Position numbers and translations under genes: made by a program
Shown here: positions 34,219 through 43,571 of the stretch, piece by piece
How the letters are laid out: every line of letters begins with the position of its first letter
Numbering within the stretch: position 1 is the first letter of the stretch
Notes under the pieces: model-generated
What the model was told of the DNA's origin: nothing
Seen by the model: only the letters and a program-made list of their open reading frames with translations
The model's database searches: none
NCBI GenBank assembly: GCA_039033215.1
Contig: JBCCDA010000011.1
Location: forward strand, 3,383 to 67,382
Length of the DNA stretch: 64,000 nt
Source: Thermohalobaculum sp039033215
GTDB taxonomy: Bacteria > Pseudomonadota > Alphaproteobacteria > Rhodobacterales > Rhodobacteraceae
Direction of reading: 5' to 3'

Positions 34219-35316
34219 ATGAAACTATCGAGCATTGAGACGTTCTGCACCCAAGACGTCGGCTTCGTCCGCGTGACAGCCGAGAACGACGCGCAGGGAT
34301 GGGGCCAAGTGTCGACCTACCACTCCGACATCACGGCCCAAGTGCTACACCGGCAGGTCGCACCTTGGATCCTGTGGCAGGACACGACGGATCTGGATGA
34401 TCTGCTGGATCTGGTCACCGAGCACGAGCACAAGTTCCCAGGATCTTACCTGCGCCGGGCGATCGGCGGGGTGGATACGGCGATCTGGGATCTGCGCGGC
34501 AAGCTCGCGGGCAAGCCTGTGGCCGAGCTTCTGGGCGGCAGTGCCGGGCCCATCCGGGCCTATGCCTCGTCCATGAAACGCGACATCACGCCGGCGGACG
34601 AGGCCGCGAGGTTGAAGCACTTGCGCGACACCAAAGGTTTCGATGCCTTCAAGGTTCGGGCGGGGGCTGAGGTCGGGCGCAATCAGGACGAATGGCCAGG
34701 GCGAACCGAGGAGATTATTCCCTTGATGCGCCGGGAACTCGGACACGAAGTCGACCTGCTTATCGACGCCAACAGTTGCTATTCGCCCGATCAAGCCATC
34801 AAAGTTGGCCATATCCTCCAGGACAACGGCTTCTGTCACTTCGAGGAACCATGCCCCTATTGGGAACTGGAGCAGACGAAAAAGGTCACCGACGCGCTGG
34901 ATTTGGATGTGACCGGCGGCGAGCAAGACTGCGATCTGCCAACCTGGCGGCGGATGATCGATATGCGGGCAGTCGACATCGTGCAACCGGACATTCTTTA
35001 CCTCGGCGGGATCTGCCGAACGCTCCGCGTTGTCCAAATGGCCAAGGCCGCAGGCCTGCCAGTGACACCACACTGCGCCAACCTCTCGCTGGTGACACTG
35101 TTCACCATGCATCTGCTCCGGGCGATCCCAAACGCAGGCAAGTACCTAGAGTTTTCGATCGAAGGTGAAGACTACTATCCGTGGCAGGATGGCCTCTTCG
35201 TTGCATCACCGTACGAGATTGAAGACGGCCATGCCCGCGTGACGGACGCGCCTGGATGGGGCGTCGAGATCGACCCGGATTGGCTTGCCAGATCGTCCTA
35301 CAGCATCACCGAGTAG
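34219..35316 (+). CDS. mandelate racemase/muconate lactonizing enzyme family (enolase superfamily)
   Basis: Members abstract a proton alpha to a carboxylate and then racemise, dehydrate or cycloisomerise. The protein has 365 residues. The N-terminal capping domain spans about 1-115, followed by the TIM barrel. Likely metal ligands are D183 (LIDAN), E209 (HFEEP) and E235 (GGEQD). Catalytic candidates are K145 in FKVR (a KxR rather than KxK form) and H285 (TPHCAN). This layout is closest to dehydratase or racemase subgroups acting on sugar acids or amino-acid derivatives. It is the last metabolic gene of the operon starting at 27186. Confidence 0.87.
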   Translation: MKLSSIETFCTQDVGFVRVTAENDAQGWGQVSTYHSDITAQVLHRQVAPWILWQDTTDLDDLLDLVTEHEHKFPGSYLRRAIGGVDTAIWDLRGKLAGKPVAELLGGSAGPIRAYASSMKRDITPADEAARLKHLRDTKGFDAFKVRAGAEVGRNQDEWPGRTEEIIPLMRRELGHEVDLLIDANSCYSPDQAIKVGHILQDNGFCHFEEPCPYWELEQTKKVTDALDLDVTGGEQDCDLPTWRRMIDMRAVDIVQPDILYLGGICRTLRVVQMAKAAGLPVTPHCANLSLVTLFTMHLLRAIPNAGKYLEFSIEGEDYYPWQDGLFVASPYEIEDGHARVTDAPGWGVEIDPDWLARSSYSITE

Positions 35317-35372
35317 GTGAGCCGGTTCTAGTTGGCCGATACCCAAAAACCCTGCGACACCGCTTTGTTTAC

Positions 35373-35388
35373 AACCGGGTACGAGGTT
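35373..35388. promoter_or_regulatory. candidate LuxR-type operator
   Basis: A 16-base imperfect dyad AACC-GG-GTAC-GA-GGTT lies 33 bases upstream of the luxR-type start. The matching arms (AACC/GGTT) and central GTAC resemble a short lux-box. Autoregulation is inferred. Confidence 0.35.
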
Positions 35389-35421
35389 CCAACATGTAAG
35401 GATTCCCTTTAGTCAGGCACT

Positions 35422-36174
35422 ATGGATTCAGGTTCGGGATTTGCGGCACTGCTTGCCCAAACGGGTCAGACGAACGATCTGGCTGACTGCTGGTCAGGAC
35501 TCTGCGGTGCCTTGTCGGACTTCGAGATCGATCGCGTTCTCTACGCTCGCAAGCCATTGGCTGATCACCGCACGTTTCACAACCGCTTCCGACTGACCTG
35601 GTTCTCTACCTATGGCGAGCAAGCGGACAGTCTGTTCATTGAGAAAGGTGGCTATGTCACCAGCCAGACCATCCGTTGGGCGCTGGACAACGCAGGGGCC
35701 GTGAGCTGGCGGGTGAACCGGGATCGCTACCTCCTGGGAAAGATGTCTGGTCAGGAAGAGGCCGTTCATCTGCGGATGCGCGAACTGGGTCTGTTGGCCG
35801 GGATCACCTACGCGAACCCGATCCTGTCGAACGCGGTCCGCTCGGGCTTTGGACTGTGCTTCAGGGAAGGGCTGGATCAGGACGATGCAGACCATATCTG
35901 GTCAGAAGAGGCGACCCGCATCATTCCGTATCTACAGCTGTTCGAACTGGCGGCGTCTCAGATGCGGAACGTGTCGCAAGGACAGATCCTTACGGCACGG
36001 CAGATTGATATCCTGCGGTTGACTGTAGACGGCAAGACAACCGGCGAGATTGCCAGCCTTCTGGCTGTCCACAGACGCACAGTCGAGGAACACCTCCGGT
36101 CCATCCGCGATCGACTGGGCGTTACGACCACCCTTCAGGCAGCGGTGATTGCCACACAGCAGGGCCAGATCTGA
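35422..36174 (+). CDS. LuxR-family regulator with autoinducer-binding-like domain (solo)
   Basis: This 250-residue protein has an N-terminal sensor-like domain (about 20-165) resembling autoinducer-binding domains, with aromatic residues in spaced positions (LTWFSTYG, AVSWRVN). The C-terminal LuxR HTH (about 185-248) reads LTARQIDILRLTVDGKTTGEIASLL, HRRTVEEHLRSIRDRLGV. No luxI synthase gene is present, so it is a solo receptor that may sense foreign or non-lactone signals. It follows the enolase-superfamily gene by about 105 bases. Confidence 0.85.
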   Translation: MDSGSGFAALLAQTGQTNDLADCWSGLCGALSDFEIDRVLYARKPLADHRTFHNRFRLTWFSTYGEQADSLFIEKGGYVTSQTIRWALDNAGAVSWRVNRDRYLLGKMSGQEEAVHLRMRELGLLAGITYANPILSNAVRSGFGLCFREGLDQDDADHIWSEEATRIIPYLQLFELAASQMRNVSQGQILTARQIDILRLTVDGKTTGEIASLLAVHRRTVEEHLRSIRDRLGVTTTLQAAVIATQQGQI

Positions 36175-36258
36175 CGGTGTGATTCCACAGTTTACGTTCA
36201 CGGCAGATCTCGAGAAAGCTGAGCGACACGTCTGGAACGCCCAAGAGAAGGGTCCTCC

Positions 36259-38946
36259 ATGGAATCATTGCTCGTTCTTGTCGGCTTGCTCATCGTGGCG
36301 GGCCTGATCTGGGCTTTCGTGGCGCCGATCTACCTTCTGATTTCAAACAACAGGCTTGCCCGCAGGGTCGAGCAGCTTGAAGCGCATCTGTCTGCGGCAG
36401 ATCCAGGCTTCAAACCGTCATCTGATCCTTTTGCGATACCATCAAGTCTCAGTGGATCCGCCGAGCAATCACGGCCATCCGCATCGGCTGGCGTGATATC
36501 GACCAGTGACCCACAGGAAGATGCCGAAAGTGATGCAGGCTCTGCAGAAGAGAAACCGGCAGCGCCTCCGGGACAGAATTACGTCTTCACCGATGAGAAC
36601 AAGGCTCTGTTGAAGAGCTGGCTCGCCCAGAACTGGGTCTCGGTCGTGGCGGTACTGTCGCTGACGTTCGCCGGGATCTTCTTCGTGCGCTATGGGATCG
36701 AGCACGGACTGCTGCCGCCGGGTTTGCGTGTCGCATGCGGTCTCGCGTTGGGTGCCGCCCTGATCTTTGCCGGAGAGCGCCTGCGCCGCATCGGGGGCTC
36801 CGGCCCCGGAACGTTGGGCGATCTGCTGCCAGGCACGTTGTGCGTCGGTGGCATTGTAAGCCTTTACTCCGCAGTCCTGGGCGCGCGGCTCCTGTACGAT
36901 CTTATTGGTGCAGGTATGTCGTTTGCAGGTCTCGCAGGCGTTGCCGTGATCTCAGTTGTGCTGGGACTGCCGCACGGGGCTTTCCTCACGATCATGGGTA
37001 TCGGATGTGCTGTTCTTGCACCCTTTGTTATCGGGGGCGAGGCGGACGACGTAAGCGGACTGTTCTACTATTTCGCGCTGATCGGCTTCGTTGCCCTGAT
37101 CACGGACAGTGTCTCGCGCACGGCCTGGGTTTCAACGCTTGGACTGGGCATGGTCTATCTTGGCGCCAGCCTGCTGTATGTTGCTACCCCTGATGTCGAA
37201 CTGCATCTCCTGGCTTTCGGTGGGCTCATCAGCGCCGGGACAATGACGATCCCGTTGCAGTCGATGAGACCCAGCTTTGACGGCGGGATGACGTTCTCTC
37301 ACTTTCACCGAAGAGGACCCGCCGAAGCGGCGGGCTTCCCGACCCGGCTGGCGATGGGCGGTATTGTCGGTCTGATCGCGATTTCGGTCATCATCGCCGG
37401 GCAAAGCTCTGCTGCATTCTGGGCCGCACTTGCTGCACTTGCCCTGCTGATGGTGGTGCTGGCGTTCTGGCTGGAGACACCGGTGCTGGACGACGCCGCG
37501 CCGCTGGTCCTTGCAGCGATGCTCGGGATCATTGCCTTGAACGGGTATTTCGACCTCGACGTTGCCTTTTCGTTCAGAACGGCTGAGGTAGGCTTCGCGG
37601 AAAGTGCACCCCACACGATGCTATGGCTGACGCTTTTCGGGCTGTCACTCTCGGTCGTTGCCGGCTGGAAGAGCGCCACTACGGCGCAGTTTCAAAACGC
37701 CTGGGCAGCGGGAGCCGCGGTCTTCGCACCGGGGGTGGTGGTCACGCTCGCCTTGTGGTGGGCGCCGAGCGCCCAACTGCCCGATACGACATGGGCACTT
37801 CACGTTGCCGCCGTGGCGCTCGTGCTGACCTTTCTGGCGAGACAAGCTTTCGGAGCTGACACAGATCAGCGATTCAGGCCGTCAGTTTACGCACTCGCCG
37901 CGCTGAACATGGTCGCGTTTGCGCTGTCCATCGTCCTGACCGAAACAGCACTAACCCTCGCCTTTGCAGCGCTCGCATTCTCGGCAGCATGGCTGGACCG
38001 CCGGTACGATCTGCCGCTGGTCGCACGCCTCTTGCAAGTTGGCGTGGTCGTTTGTGGTTACCGGCTGCTGGTTGATCCGGGTGTCTTCTGGGCCCTCCAA
38101 GCACCGCTACATGAAGTTTTGCTCGCCTTTTTAGGCGTCACCGCAGCTTTGTTCGCGTCGTTGAGATTGCTTCAACAAAGGGACAGGGTGCATGCGCTCA
38201 TAGTTGTCGAGTCCGCGGCCTGGTCCTTCCCCGGCATTCTGGCCTGTGTGCTGGTGTACCGTCAGCTAGATGACGGTCTCGGCAACAGCTCAGGCCACTG
38301 GGCTCTCTCGATCTACGGCATGATCTGGATGATCTCCGGCGCGGTTCAGGCCCACCGGGCAAAGATCGGCACCGGGTTGCAATCCGTCCGGCACCTCTTG
38401 GCAGTCGTCTTCGGCGGGATGGGCGGGTTCCTGCTGCTCGCTGCACTGACAATTCGAAATCCCCTGCTTGGCGGTGAGATCCTGGGACCGTCTCCCGTAG
38501 ACAGCCTGATGGTTGCCTATGCGCTGCCTGCTTTGCTTATCGCCGTGGTTCTGTACCTGGTTGAGGTGCCGGTCCTTGACCTGCGCCGGGCTATGGTCGC
38601 GCTTGCCATCGCAAACGTGGTGGCCTGGATCGGGCTTGAGATCCGTCGGCTTTGGCAGGGACCTGACCTCACGGTTCCCGGCGTCGTGGACGGAGATCTC
38701 TATACATATACAGTTGTGCTGATGCTGGTCGGGGCCGGTTTGCTGACGTGGTCGATCAAGACTGGATCAACCCTGCTTCGACGCAGCGCAATGGCCATCA
38801 TCGGCGTCACAATCGCAAAGGTGTTCCTGATTGATATGTCAGGTCTAGACGGACTGATCCGGGTCGCCGCGTTTCTTGGCCTGGGTCTGACCCTCGCAGG
38901 TCTGGCTTGGCTGGACGCGGTCGTTCGACAAAAGCGCGGGCAGTGA
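36259..38946 (+). CDS. DUF2339 large polytopic membrane protein
   Basis: This 895-residue inner-membrane protein begins with one N-terminal helix and a short coiled segment (NNRLARRVEQLEAHLSA). A charged linker follows (about 55-110), then more than 20 hydrophobic segments. ENKALLKSWLAQNWVSVVAVLSLTFAGIFFVRYGIEHGLLPPGLRVACGLALG and a C-terminal VFLIDMSGLDGLIRVAAFLGLGL are typical of DUF2339 proteins, whose function is unknown. It follows the LuxR gene by about 85 bases and may be independent of both flanking operons. Confidence 0.88.
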   Translation: MESLLVLVGLLIVAGLIWAFVAPIYLLISNNRLARRVEQLEAHLSAADPGFKPSSDPFAIPSSLSGSAEQSRPSASAGVISTSDPQEDAESDAGSAEEKPAAPPGQNYVFTDENKALLKSWLAQNWVSVVAVLSLTFAGIFFVRYGIEHGLLPPGLRVACGLALGAALIFAGERLRRIGGSGPGTLGDLLPGTLCVGGIVSLYSAVLGARLLYDLIGAGMSFAGLAGVAVISVVLGLPHGAFLTIMGIGCAVLAPFVIGGEADDVSGLFYYFALIGFVALITDSVSRTAWVSTLGLGMVYLGASLLYVATPDVELHLLAFGGLISAGTMTIPLQSMRPSFDGGMTFSHFHRRGPAEAAGFPTRLAMGGIVGLIAISVIIAGQSSAAFWAALAALALLMVVLAFWLETPVLDDAAPLVLAAMLGIIALNGYFDLDVAFSFRTAEVGFAESAPHTMLWLTLFGLSLSVVAGWKSATTAQFQNAWAAGAAVFAPGVVVTLALWWAPSAQLPDTTWALHVAAVALVLTFLARQAFGADTDQRFRPSVYALAALNMVAFALSIVLTETALTLAFAALAFSAAWLDRRYDLPLVARLLQVGVVVCGYRLLVDPGVFWALQAPLHEVLLAFLGVTAALFASLRLLQQRDRVHALIVVESAAWSFPGILACVLVYRQLDDGLGNSSGHWALSIYGMIWMISGAVQAHRAKIGTGLQSVRHLLAVVFGGMGGFLLLAALTIRNPLLGGEILGPSPVDSLMVAYALPALLIAVVLYLVEVPVLDLRRAMVALAIANVVAWIGLEIRRLWQGPDLTVPGVVDGDLYTYTVVLMLVGAGLLTWSIKTGSTLLRRSAMAIIGVTIAKVFLIDMSGLDGLIRVAAFLGLGLTLAGLAWLDAVVRQKRGQ

Positions 38947-39078
38947 AGCGTCACCGTTCTTCTTTGGTGCCCCACTCAAACCCCGGCTCCTGCCGTGTCG
39001 GCAGCCCGCGGACACCGACCTGCGCGATATCATCCATCCGAACACGGGTGCTGCCTGCCTGTGCTAGGATCCGAGCCC

Positions 39079-39588
39079 ATGAAACAGCAAAGCCAACTCA
39101 CCCCCGATCCCGGCGGTCAGATCCACGTAGCCCGCTATGGCCGTGATCTGGAGGATTTCACGACCGGCGATGTCTATGAACACCGTCCGGGCCGCACCAT
39201 TACCCAGGCCGACAACATCCAGTTCAGCCTGCTGACCATGAACCGTCATCCAGTCCACTGCGATGCGAACTACGCCAAAGACTCCGAGTTCGGACAGGAG
39301 CTGGTGAACTCGACGCTATCTCTGGCAGTTGTAACGGGGCTGACGGTGGACGATGTCTCGGGACGGGCCATCGCCAATCTGGGTTGGGACGGGATCAAAC
39401 TTGTCGCCCCTGTCTTTGTTGGTGACACGCTCTACGCAAGGACCAAGGTGCTGGACGTCCGTCGCTCGAAGAGTCGTCCGCACCAGGGGATCGTGAAGAC
39501 TTTCACCGAGGGCTATAAACAGGACGGGACCGTCGTTCTCAGCTTTGAGCGCGCGAGTCTCGTTCCATCCAGGGAGAACGCGCCATGA
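39079..39588 (+). CDS. MaoC-family enoyl/mesaconyl-type CoA hydratase
   Basis: This hot-dog-fold hydratase has 169 residues from the ATG at 39079 (AGGAT site upstream). The hydratase motif NRHPVHCDANYA carries the Asp/His pair, followed by FGQELVNSTLSLAVVTGL and LGWDGIKLVAPVFVGDTLYARTKVL. Close relatives act on mesaconyl- or itaconyl-CoA type substrates or branched enoyl-CoAs. It is first in an operon: its stop overlaps the next gene by 4 bases. Confidence 0.88.
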   Translation: MKQQSQLTPDPGGQIHVARYGRDLEDFTTGDVYEHRPGRTITQADNIQFSLLTMNRHPVHCDANYAKDSEFGQELVNSTLSLAVVTGLTVDDVSGRAIANLGWDGIKLVAPVFVGDTLYARTKVLDVRRSKSRPHQGIVKTFTEGYKQDGTVVLSFERASLVPSRENAP

Positions 39589-40982
39589 ACGTTCAGAGCC
39601 AGATTTCCGCACCACCAATCACCACCGCTCTCGCAGAGTTTGCAAGTGGGTTGAAGCATGCCGAAATACCAGATGAGGTCCGCACACGGGCCCGGCACTG
39701 CATGCTTGACGCTGCCGGCATTGCGCTAGCGTCCACGCGGTATCCCTTCGCACATCCAGTGATGGCTGGATTGCAGGCGCTGGGCTCGGACGGGGACGTG
39801 CCCGTCTTCGGGATGGCGCAGCGTTTGTCGCCTCGCGACGCAGCTACGATGAACGGGTTTCTGTGCCACGGGCTTGACTTCGACGACACCCATATCGCGG
39901 CAATAGTGCACGCGACCGCATCCGTCCTGCCAGCATGCCTGTCGGCCGCGGCAATGGCGGGGAGCACGGGTCGGGAGATGGTCACGGCATATGTCATCGG
40001 CGTTGAGACAGCGACCCGGATCGGCATGTGCGCAAAGAGCGCTTTCCATCAGCAGGGCTTTCACCCCACGGGCATGGTCGGCATCTTCGGTTGCGTTCTG
40101 GCCGCCGGCCGGCTGATGGGGCTGAACGTGAGCCAGTTGGAGAACGCACAGGGGCTAGCGGTCTCGATGGCCGGAGGCTCGATGGAGTTTCTCGAGGACG
40201 GCGCCTCGAACAAGCGCTTTCACCCGGGGTGGGCAGCTTCCGCAGCTCTGACCGCTTGCGCGCTCGCCCGCGAAGGCTTCAAAGGCGCAACTGCCCCCTA
40301 CGATGGCCGCTTCGGTTTGTTCAACATCTATGGCGGGCGTTTCGCAGACTGGTTCGACTTGTCTGCCATCGCCGAAGGCTTCGGTAGCCGCTGGGAAGTC
40401 ATGAACGTCGCCATCAAGCCCTACCCGACATGCCACTTCACCCATGCGGTGATTGACTGCGCGTTGGACCTGCGCGACCGGGCGCCTATAGAGCGTGTCG
40501 CAAAGATCGACGCTGCTGTCCCACAGGAGGTGCATGGCACGATCTGCGAGCCGGAGGCCAACAAGCGCCGTCCGCAGAATGACTATGACGCGAAGTTCTC
40601 TACGCACTTCCTGGTCGCGACGGCACTGAAGCACGGGCGGCTGGGATTGGCGGAACTGGAGGATGCCTTCCTCCGCGATCCGGACGTCGCCGCCCTGATG
40701 GATCGAACCCACTGCCATCCCTATGGCGACGGCCCGTTCCCAGCCGCATACTCCGGTCGTTTGGCCATCACGCTGGACGATGGCACGGTGCTTGACCAGG
40801 ACGAGCCAGTGAATCGCGGTGCCGCCCATCGTCCTCTGGAGAATGCCGAGATCGTTGCGAAGTTCCGTCAGAACGCCGCGCTATGGGCAGGGTCCGATCG
40901 TGTCGCAGCGATGGAGACAGTGCTCCTGGATCTAGATGACGCGCCCATTGCAGCGGACGCCCTGTCCGTTTTCGGAGCCTGA
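39585..40982 (+). CDS. MmgE/PrpD-family protein
   Basis: The family includes 2-methylcitrate dehydratase and cis-aconitate decarboxylase. The protein has 465 residues. Family signatures are CMLDAAGIALASTRYPFAHP, GFLCHGLDFDDTH (active-site His/Asp region), FHPTGMVGIFG, NKRFHPGWAASAALTA and KPYPTCHFTHAVID. It overlaps both neighbours or abuts them closely, so it belongs to the CoA-dependent operon. A second family member lies at 51293. Which reaction it catalyses is open: hydration/dehydration and decarboxylation are both possible. Confidence 0.88.
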   Translation: MNVQSQISAPPITTALAEFASGLKHAEIPDEVRTRARHCMLDAAGIALASTRYPFAHPVMAGLQALGSDGDVPVFGMAQRLSPRDAATMNGFLCHGLDFDDTHIAAIVHATASVLPACLSAAAMAGSTGREMVTAYVIGVETATRIGMCAKSAFHQQGFHPTGMVGIFGCVLAAGRLMGLNVSQLENAQGLAVSMAGGSMEFLEDGASNKRFHPGWAASAALTACALAREGFKGATAPYDGRFGLFNIYGGRFADWFDLSAIAEGFGSRWEVMNVAIKPYPTCHFTHAVIDCALDLRDRAPIERVAKIDAAVPQEVHGTICEPEANKRRPQNDYDAKFSTHFLVATALKHGRLGLAELEDAFLRDPDVAALMDRTHCHPYGDGPFPAAYSGRLAITLDDGTVLDQDEPVNRGAAHRPLENAEIVAKFRQNAALWAGSDRVAAMETVLLDLDDAPIAADALSVFGA

Positions 40983-40983
40983 G

Positions 40984-42138
40984 ATGCTGGACGCAGATCA
41001 TGTAGAACAGGAAACGCTGATCCTCGAGGCGGTCGACAAATTTCTCGCCCGGGAAGTCGCGCCCTACGCTCAGAAACTCGAGGCGGCTGACGAGTATCCG
41101 GACGACATCGTCGAGGCGATGAAAGCGTTGGGCCTTTTCGGGGCGGTGATCCCGGAAGAGTATGGCGGGCTCGGCCTGCGCCCCTCTACCTATGCCAAGA
41201 TCATCGAGAGGATCTCCGCCGTTTGGATGTCCGTCTCCGGCATTATCAACAGCCATCTGATCATGGCGCACATCGTCACCAAGATGGGGAACGAAGAGCA
41301 GAAACGCGAGTTCCTGCCACGCTTTGCCAGCGGTGAGACGCGCGGCGGACTGGCCCTGACCGAACCCGATTGCGGCACCGATCTTCAGGCCGTGCGCACG
41401 ACCGCACGGCGCGACGGCAACGAGTACGTCGTCAATGGGACCAAGACCTGGATTTCGAACGGTATCAAGGGCACCGCCTTTGCCGTTCTGGTCAAGACCG
41501 ACGCGCAGGCCGAACCCCGCCACAAGGGCATGTCCCTGTTCATCGCTGAGAAGGGTGACGGCTTCGCCCATTCGAAGAGGTTGGAGAAGCTGGGCTACAA
41601 GGGCATCGACTCGGCCGAGCTGATCTTCGATGACTTTCGGTTGCCCGGTTTCAATCTGATTGGCGGCGAGGGTAGCGGCATGGCCTGCGCGATCTCGGGG
41701 TTGGAACTTGGCCGGGTCAACATCGCCGCGCGCGGTGTCGGCGTTGCGCAGGCAGCGCTGGACGAGGCGGTGAAGTACGCACAGCAGCGCAAGACATTCG
41801 GCAAGCCAATACACGAGCACCAGGCGATTGCCCTCAAACTGGGGGACATGGCAACCCGGACAGAAGCGGCGCGGCTCCTTACCCGTCAGGCGGCGGATGC
41901 GCTCGATCGGGGGGACCGCTGTGACTACGAGGCCGGAATGGCCAAGCTGTTCGCAACCGAAGCGGCCCTTGAGAACGCCACCGAATGTATGCGCATCCAC
42001 GGCGGCTATGGCTATTCCAAGGAATTCATCGTCGAACGGCTCTACCGCGACGCGCCGCTGCTCTGCATCGGCGAGGGCACCAACGAGATTCAGCGTCTCC
42101 TGATTGCCAAGCGACTGATCGAGAAGAACCCTATCTGA
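40984..42138 (+). CDS. acyl-CoA dehydrogenase
   Basis: This FAD enzyme introduces an alpha-beta double bond into an acyl-CoA and passes electrons to ETF. It has 384 residues. Seen are LTEPDCGTDLQAVRTTA and KTWISNG (FAD and substrate binding), YAQQRKTFGKPIHEHQAI, RIHGGYGYSKEF, and GEGTNEIQRLLIAKRL with the probable catalytic Glu. Its ATG starts one base after the PrpD-type stop, and its stop overlaps the CoA-transferase start. Confidence 0.94.
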   Translation: MLDADHVEQETLILEAVDKFLAREVAPYAQKLEAADEYPDDIVEAMKALGLFGAVIPEEYGGLGLRPSTYAKIIERISAVWMSVSGIINSHLIMAHIVTKMGNEEQKREFLPRFASGETRGGLALTEPDCGTDLQAVRTTARRDGNEYVVNGTKTWISNGIKGTAFAVLVKTDAQAEPRHKGMSLFIAEKGDGFAHSKRLEKLGYKGIDSAELIFDDFRLPGFNLIGGEGSGMACAISGLELGRVNIAARGVGVAQAALDEAVKYAQQRKTFGKPIHEHQAIALKLGDMATRTEAARLLTRQAADALDRGDRCDYEAGMAKLFATEAALENATECMRIHGGYGYSKEFIVERLYRDAPLLCIGEGTNEIQRLLIAKRLIEKNPI

Positions 42139-43316
42139 TGCTTCCCCTGTCCGGTGTCCGCGTCCTGGCGGTCGAGCAATACGGCGCAGGGCCGTTCGGC
42201 ACCATGTTGCTGGCCGATATGGGTGCCGAGGTCATCAAGATCGAACCGCCAGGGGAAGGCGAGATGGCGCGCGGGGTGGGGCCGCATTTCCTAGAAGACG
42301 GCTCCAGCCAGTTCTTTCACTCGTTCAACCGAAACAAGCACAGTTTGACGCTGGACCTCAAGGCGATGGAGGGTCGGGAGATCTTCCATCGGTTGGTTGC
42401 GGGCTCGGACGCCGTGCTCAACAACCTGCGCGGCAACCAGCCCGCTAAACTGGGCCTGACGTATGCCGACCTCGCGCCACAAAACCCACGGATTGTCTGT
42501 GCACACCTCTCGGCCTATGGGCGTGACGGCGAACGAGCAGCATGGCCAGGTTTCGACTACCTGATGCAAGCTGAAGCGGGATACCTGAGCGTCACAGGTG
42601 AACCGGACGGGCCACCAGCGCGTTTCGGGCTTTCGGTCGTCGACATGATGACTGGGGTCATGGCGGCCTTCGGCTTGGCGTGTTCTGTGATCGGGGCGCG
42701 CGCCTCCGGCAAAGGGTTGGATGTCGACACGTCGCTGTTCGACACAGCGCTGCACAACGTGGGATATCTGGCAACGTGGTACCTGAACTCGGGCCACAAC
42801 CAGGGGCGCGAGCCGATGGGAGCTCATCCGTCTCTGGTCCCGTCACAGCTCTACCCCACCGCCGACGGGCACATCTTCATCATGTGCAACAAGGAAGTGT
42901 TCTGGCCGGTCCTCGCAGAGAAGCTCGGCCATCCGGAATGGGGCACCGATCCGCGTTTCGTGCACTTCGCCGATCGGCTGCACAACCGGGAGGAACTCAA
43001 CACGCTACTCACAGCCGAGTTCACAACCCGCCCAACGGCTGACTGGCTGGCGCATCTGCAGGGCCAGGTTCCCTGCGCTCCAGTACTGGACGTAAAAGGC
43101 GCGCTGGAGAATCCTTTCGTCGCGCATTCCGACCGGATTGCAGACTTCGACGGCTCGGCTCCCTTGCGTATGATCGGTTCGCCCTTGCGAGTCCCCGGTG
43201 AACAAATGCCGCGTCACGCGGCTCCGGAGCTTGGTTCGGACACTGAAAGGCTTCTCCTGGATCTTGGGTTTAACGCGGCCGACATTTTGGACCTTCGCAG
43301 ACGTGGAGTGGTCTGA
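42138..43316 (+). CDS. class III CoA-transferase (CaiB/BaiF family)
   Basis: Class III CoA-transferases move CoA between carboxylates, for example activating an imported acid with succinyl-CoA as donor. It has 392 residues. The N-terminus LPLSGVRVLAVEQYGAGPFGTMLLADMGAEVIKIEPP is diagnostic. NKHSLTLDLK and GLSVVDMMTGVMAAFG, with the probable catalytic Asp, follow. It is translationally coupled to the acyl-CoA dehydrogenase. With the dehydrogenase and hydratase it forms a compact activation-oxidation-hydration set. Confidence 0.93.
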   Translation: MLPLSGVRVLAVEQYGAGPFGTMLLADMGAEVIKIEPPGEGEMARGVGPHFLEDGSSQFFHSFNRNKHSLTLDLKAMEGREIFHRLVAGSDAVLNNLRGNQPAKLGLTYADLAPQNPRIVCAHLSAYGRDGERAAWPGFDYLMQAEAGYLSVTGEPDGPPARFGLSVVDMMTGVMAAFGLACSVIGARASGKGLDVDTSLFDTALHNVGYLATWYLNSGHNQGREPMGAHPSLVPSQLYPTADGHIFIMCNKEVFWPVLAEKLGHPEWGTDPRFVHFADRLHNREELNTLLTAEFTTRPTADWLAHLQGQVPCAPVLDVKGALENPFVAHSDRIADFDGSAPLRMIGSPLRVPGEQMPRHAAPELGSDTERLLLDLGFNAADILDLRRRGVV

Positions 43317-43571
43317 CGACCGGCCCCTCGCAAAGCCCAGATCAGCTCTGACGCACAGGACAGCAGTACCCGGCAAAGCAGACCGTGCCGAGCAATCTCT
43401 TCCTCGGGCAACATCTGCTGTGGTCCAAGTGTCTGATGAAAAAACGGGCGTGCTCGCCTCTTTAGGCTATTTGGCCGTCATTCCCCGAGAATGATCACGC
43501 GCACGCCGGCAAGTTCGTTGACTCCTGACCCCGACGCTACACAGCTTTCGGAAACATGAGGAGGACACAAC

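Noticed and set aside
40768..42000. 410-codon minus-strand frame opposite the acyl-CoA dehydrogenase
   Set aside because: The plus strand encodes a full canonical dehydrogenase; the antisense frame has no recognisable motif.
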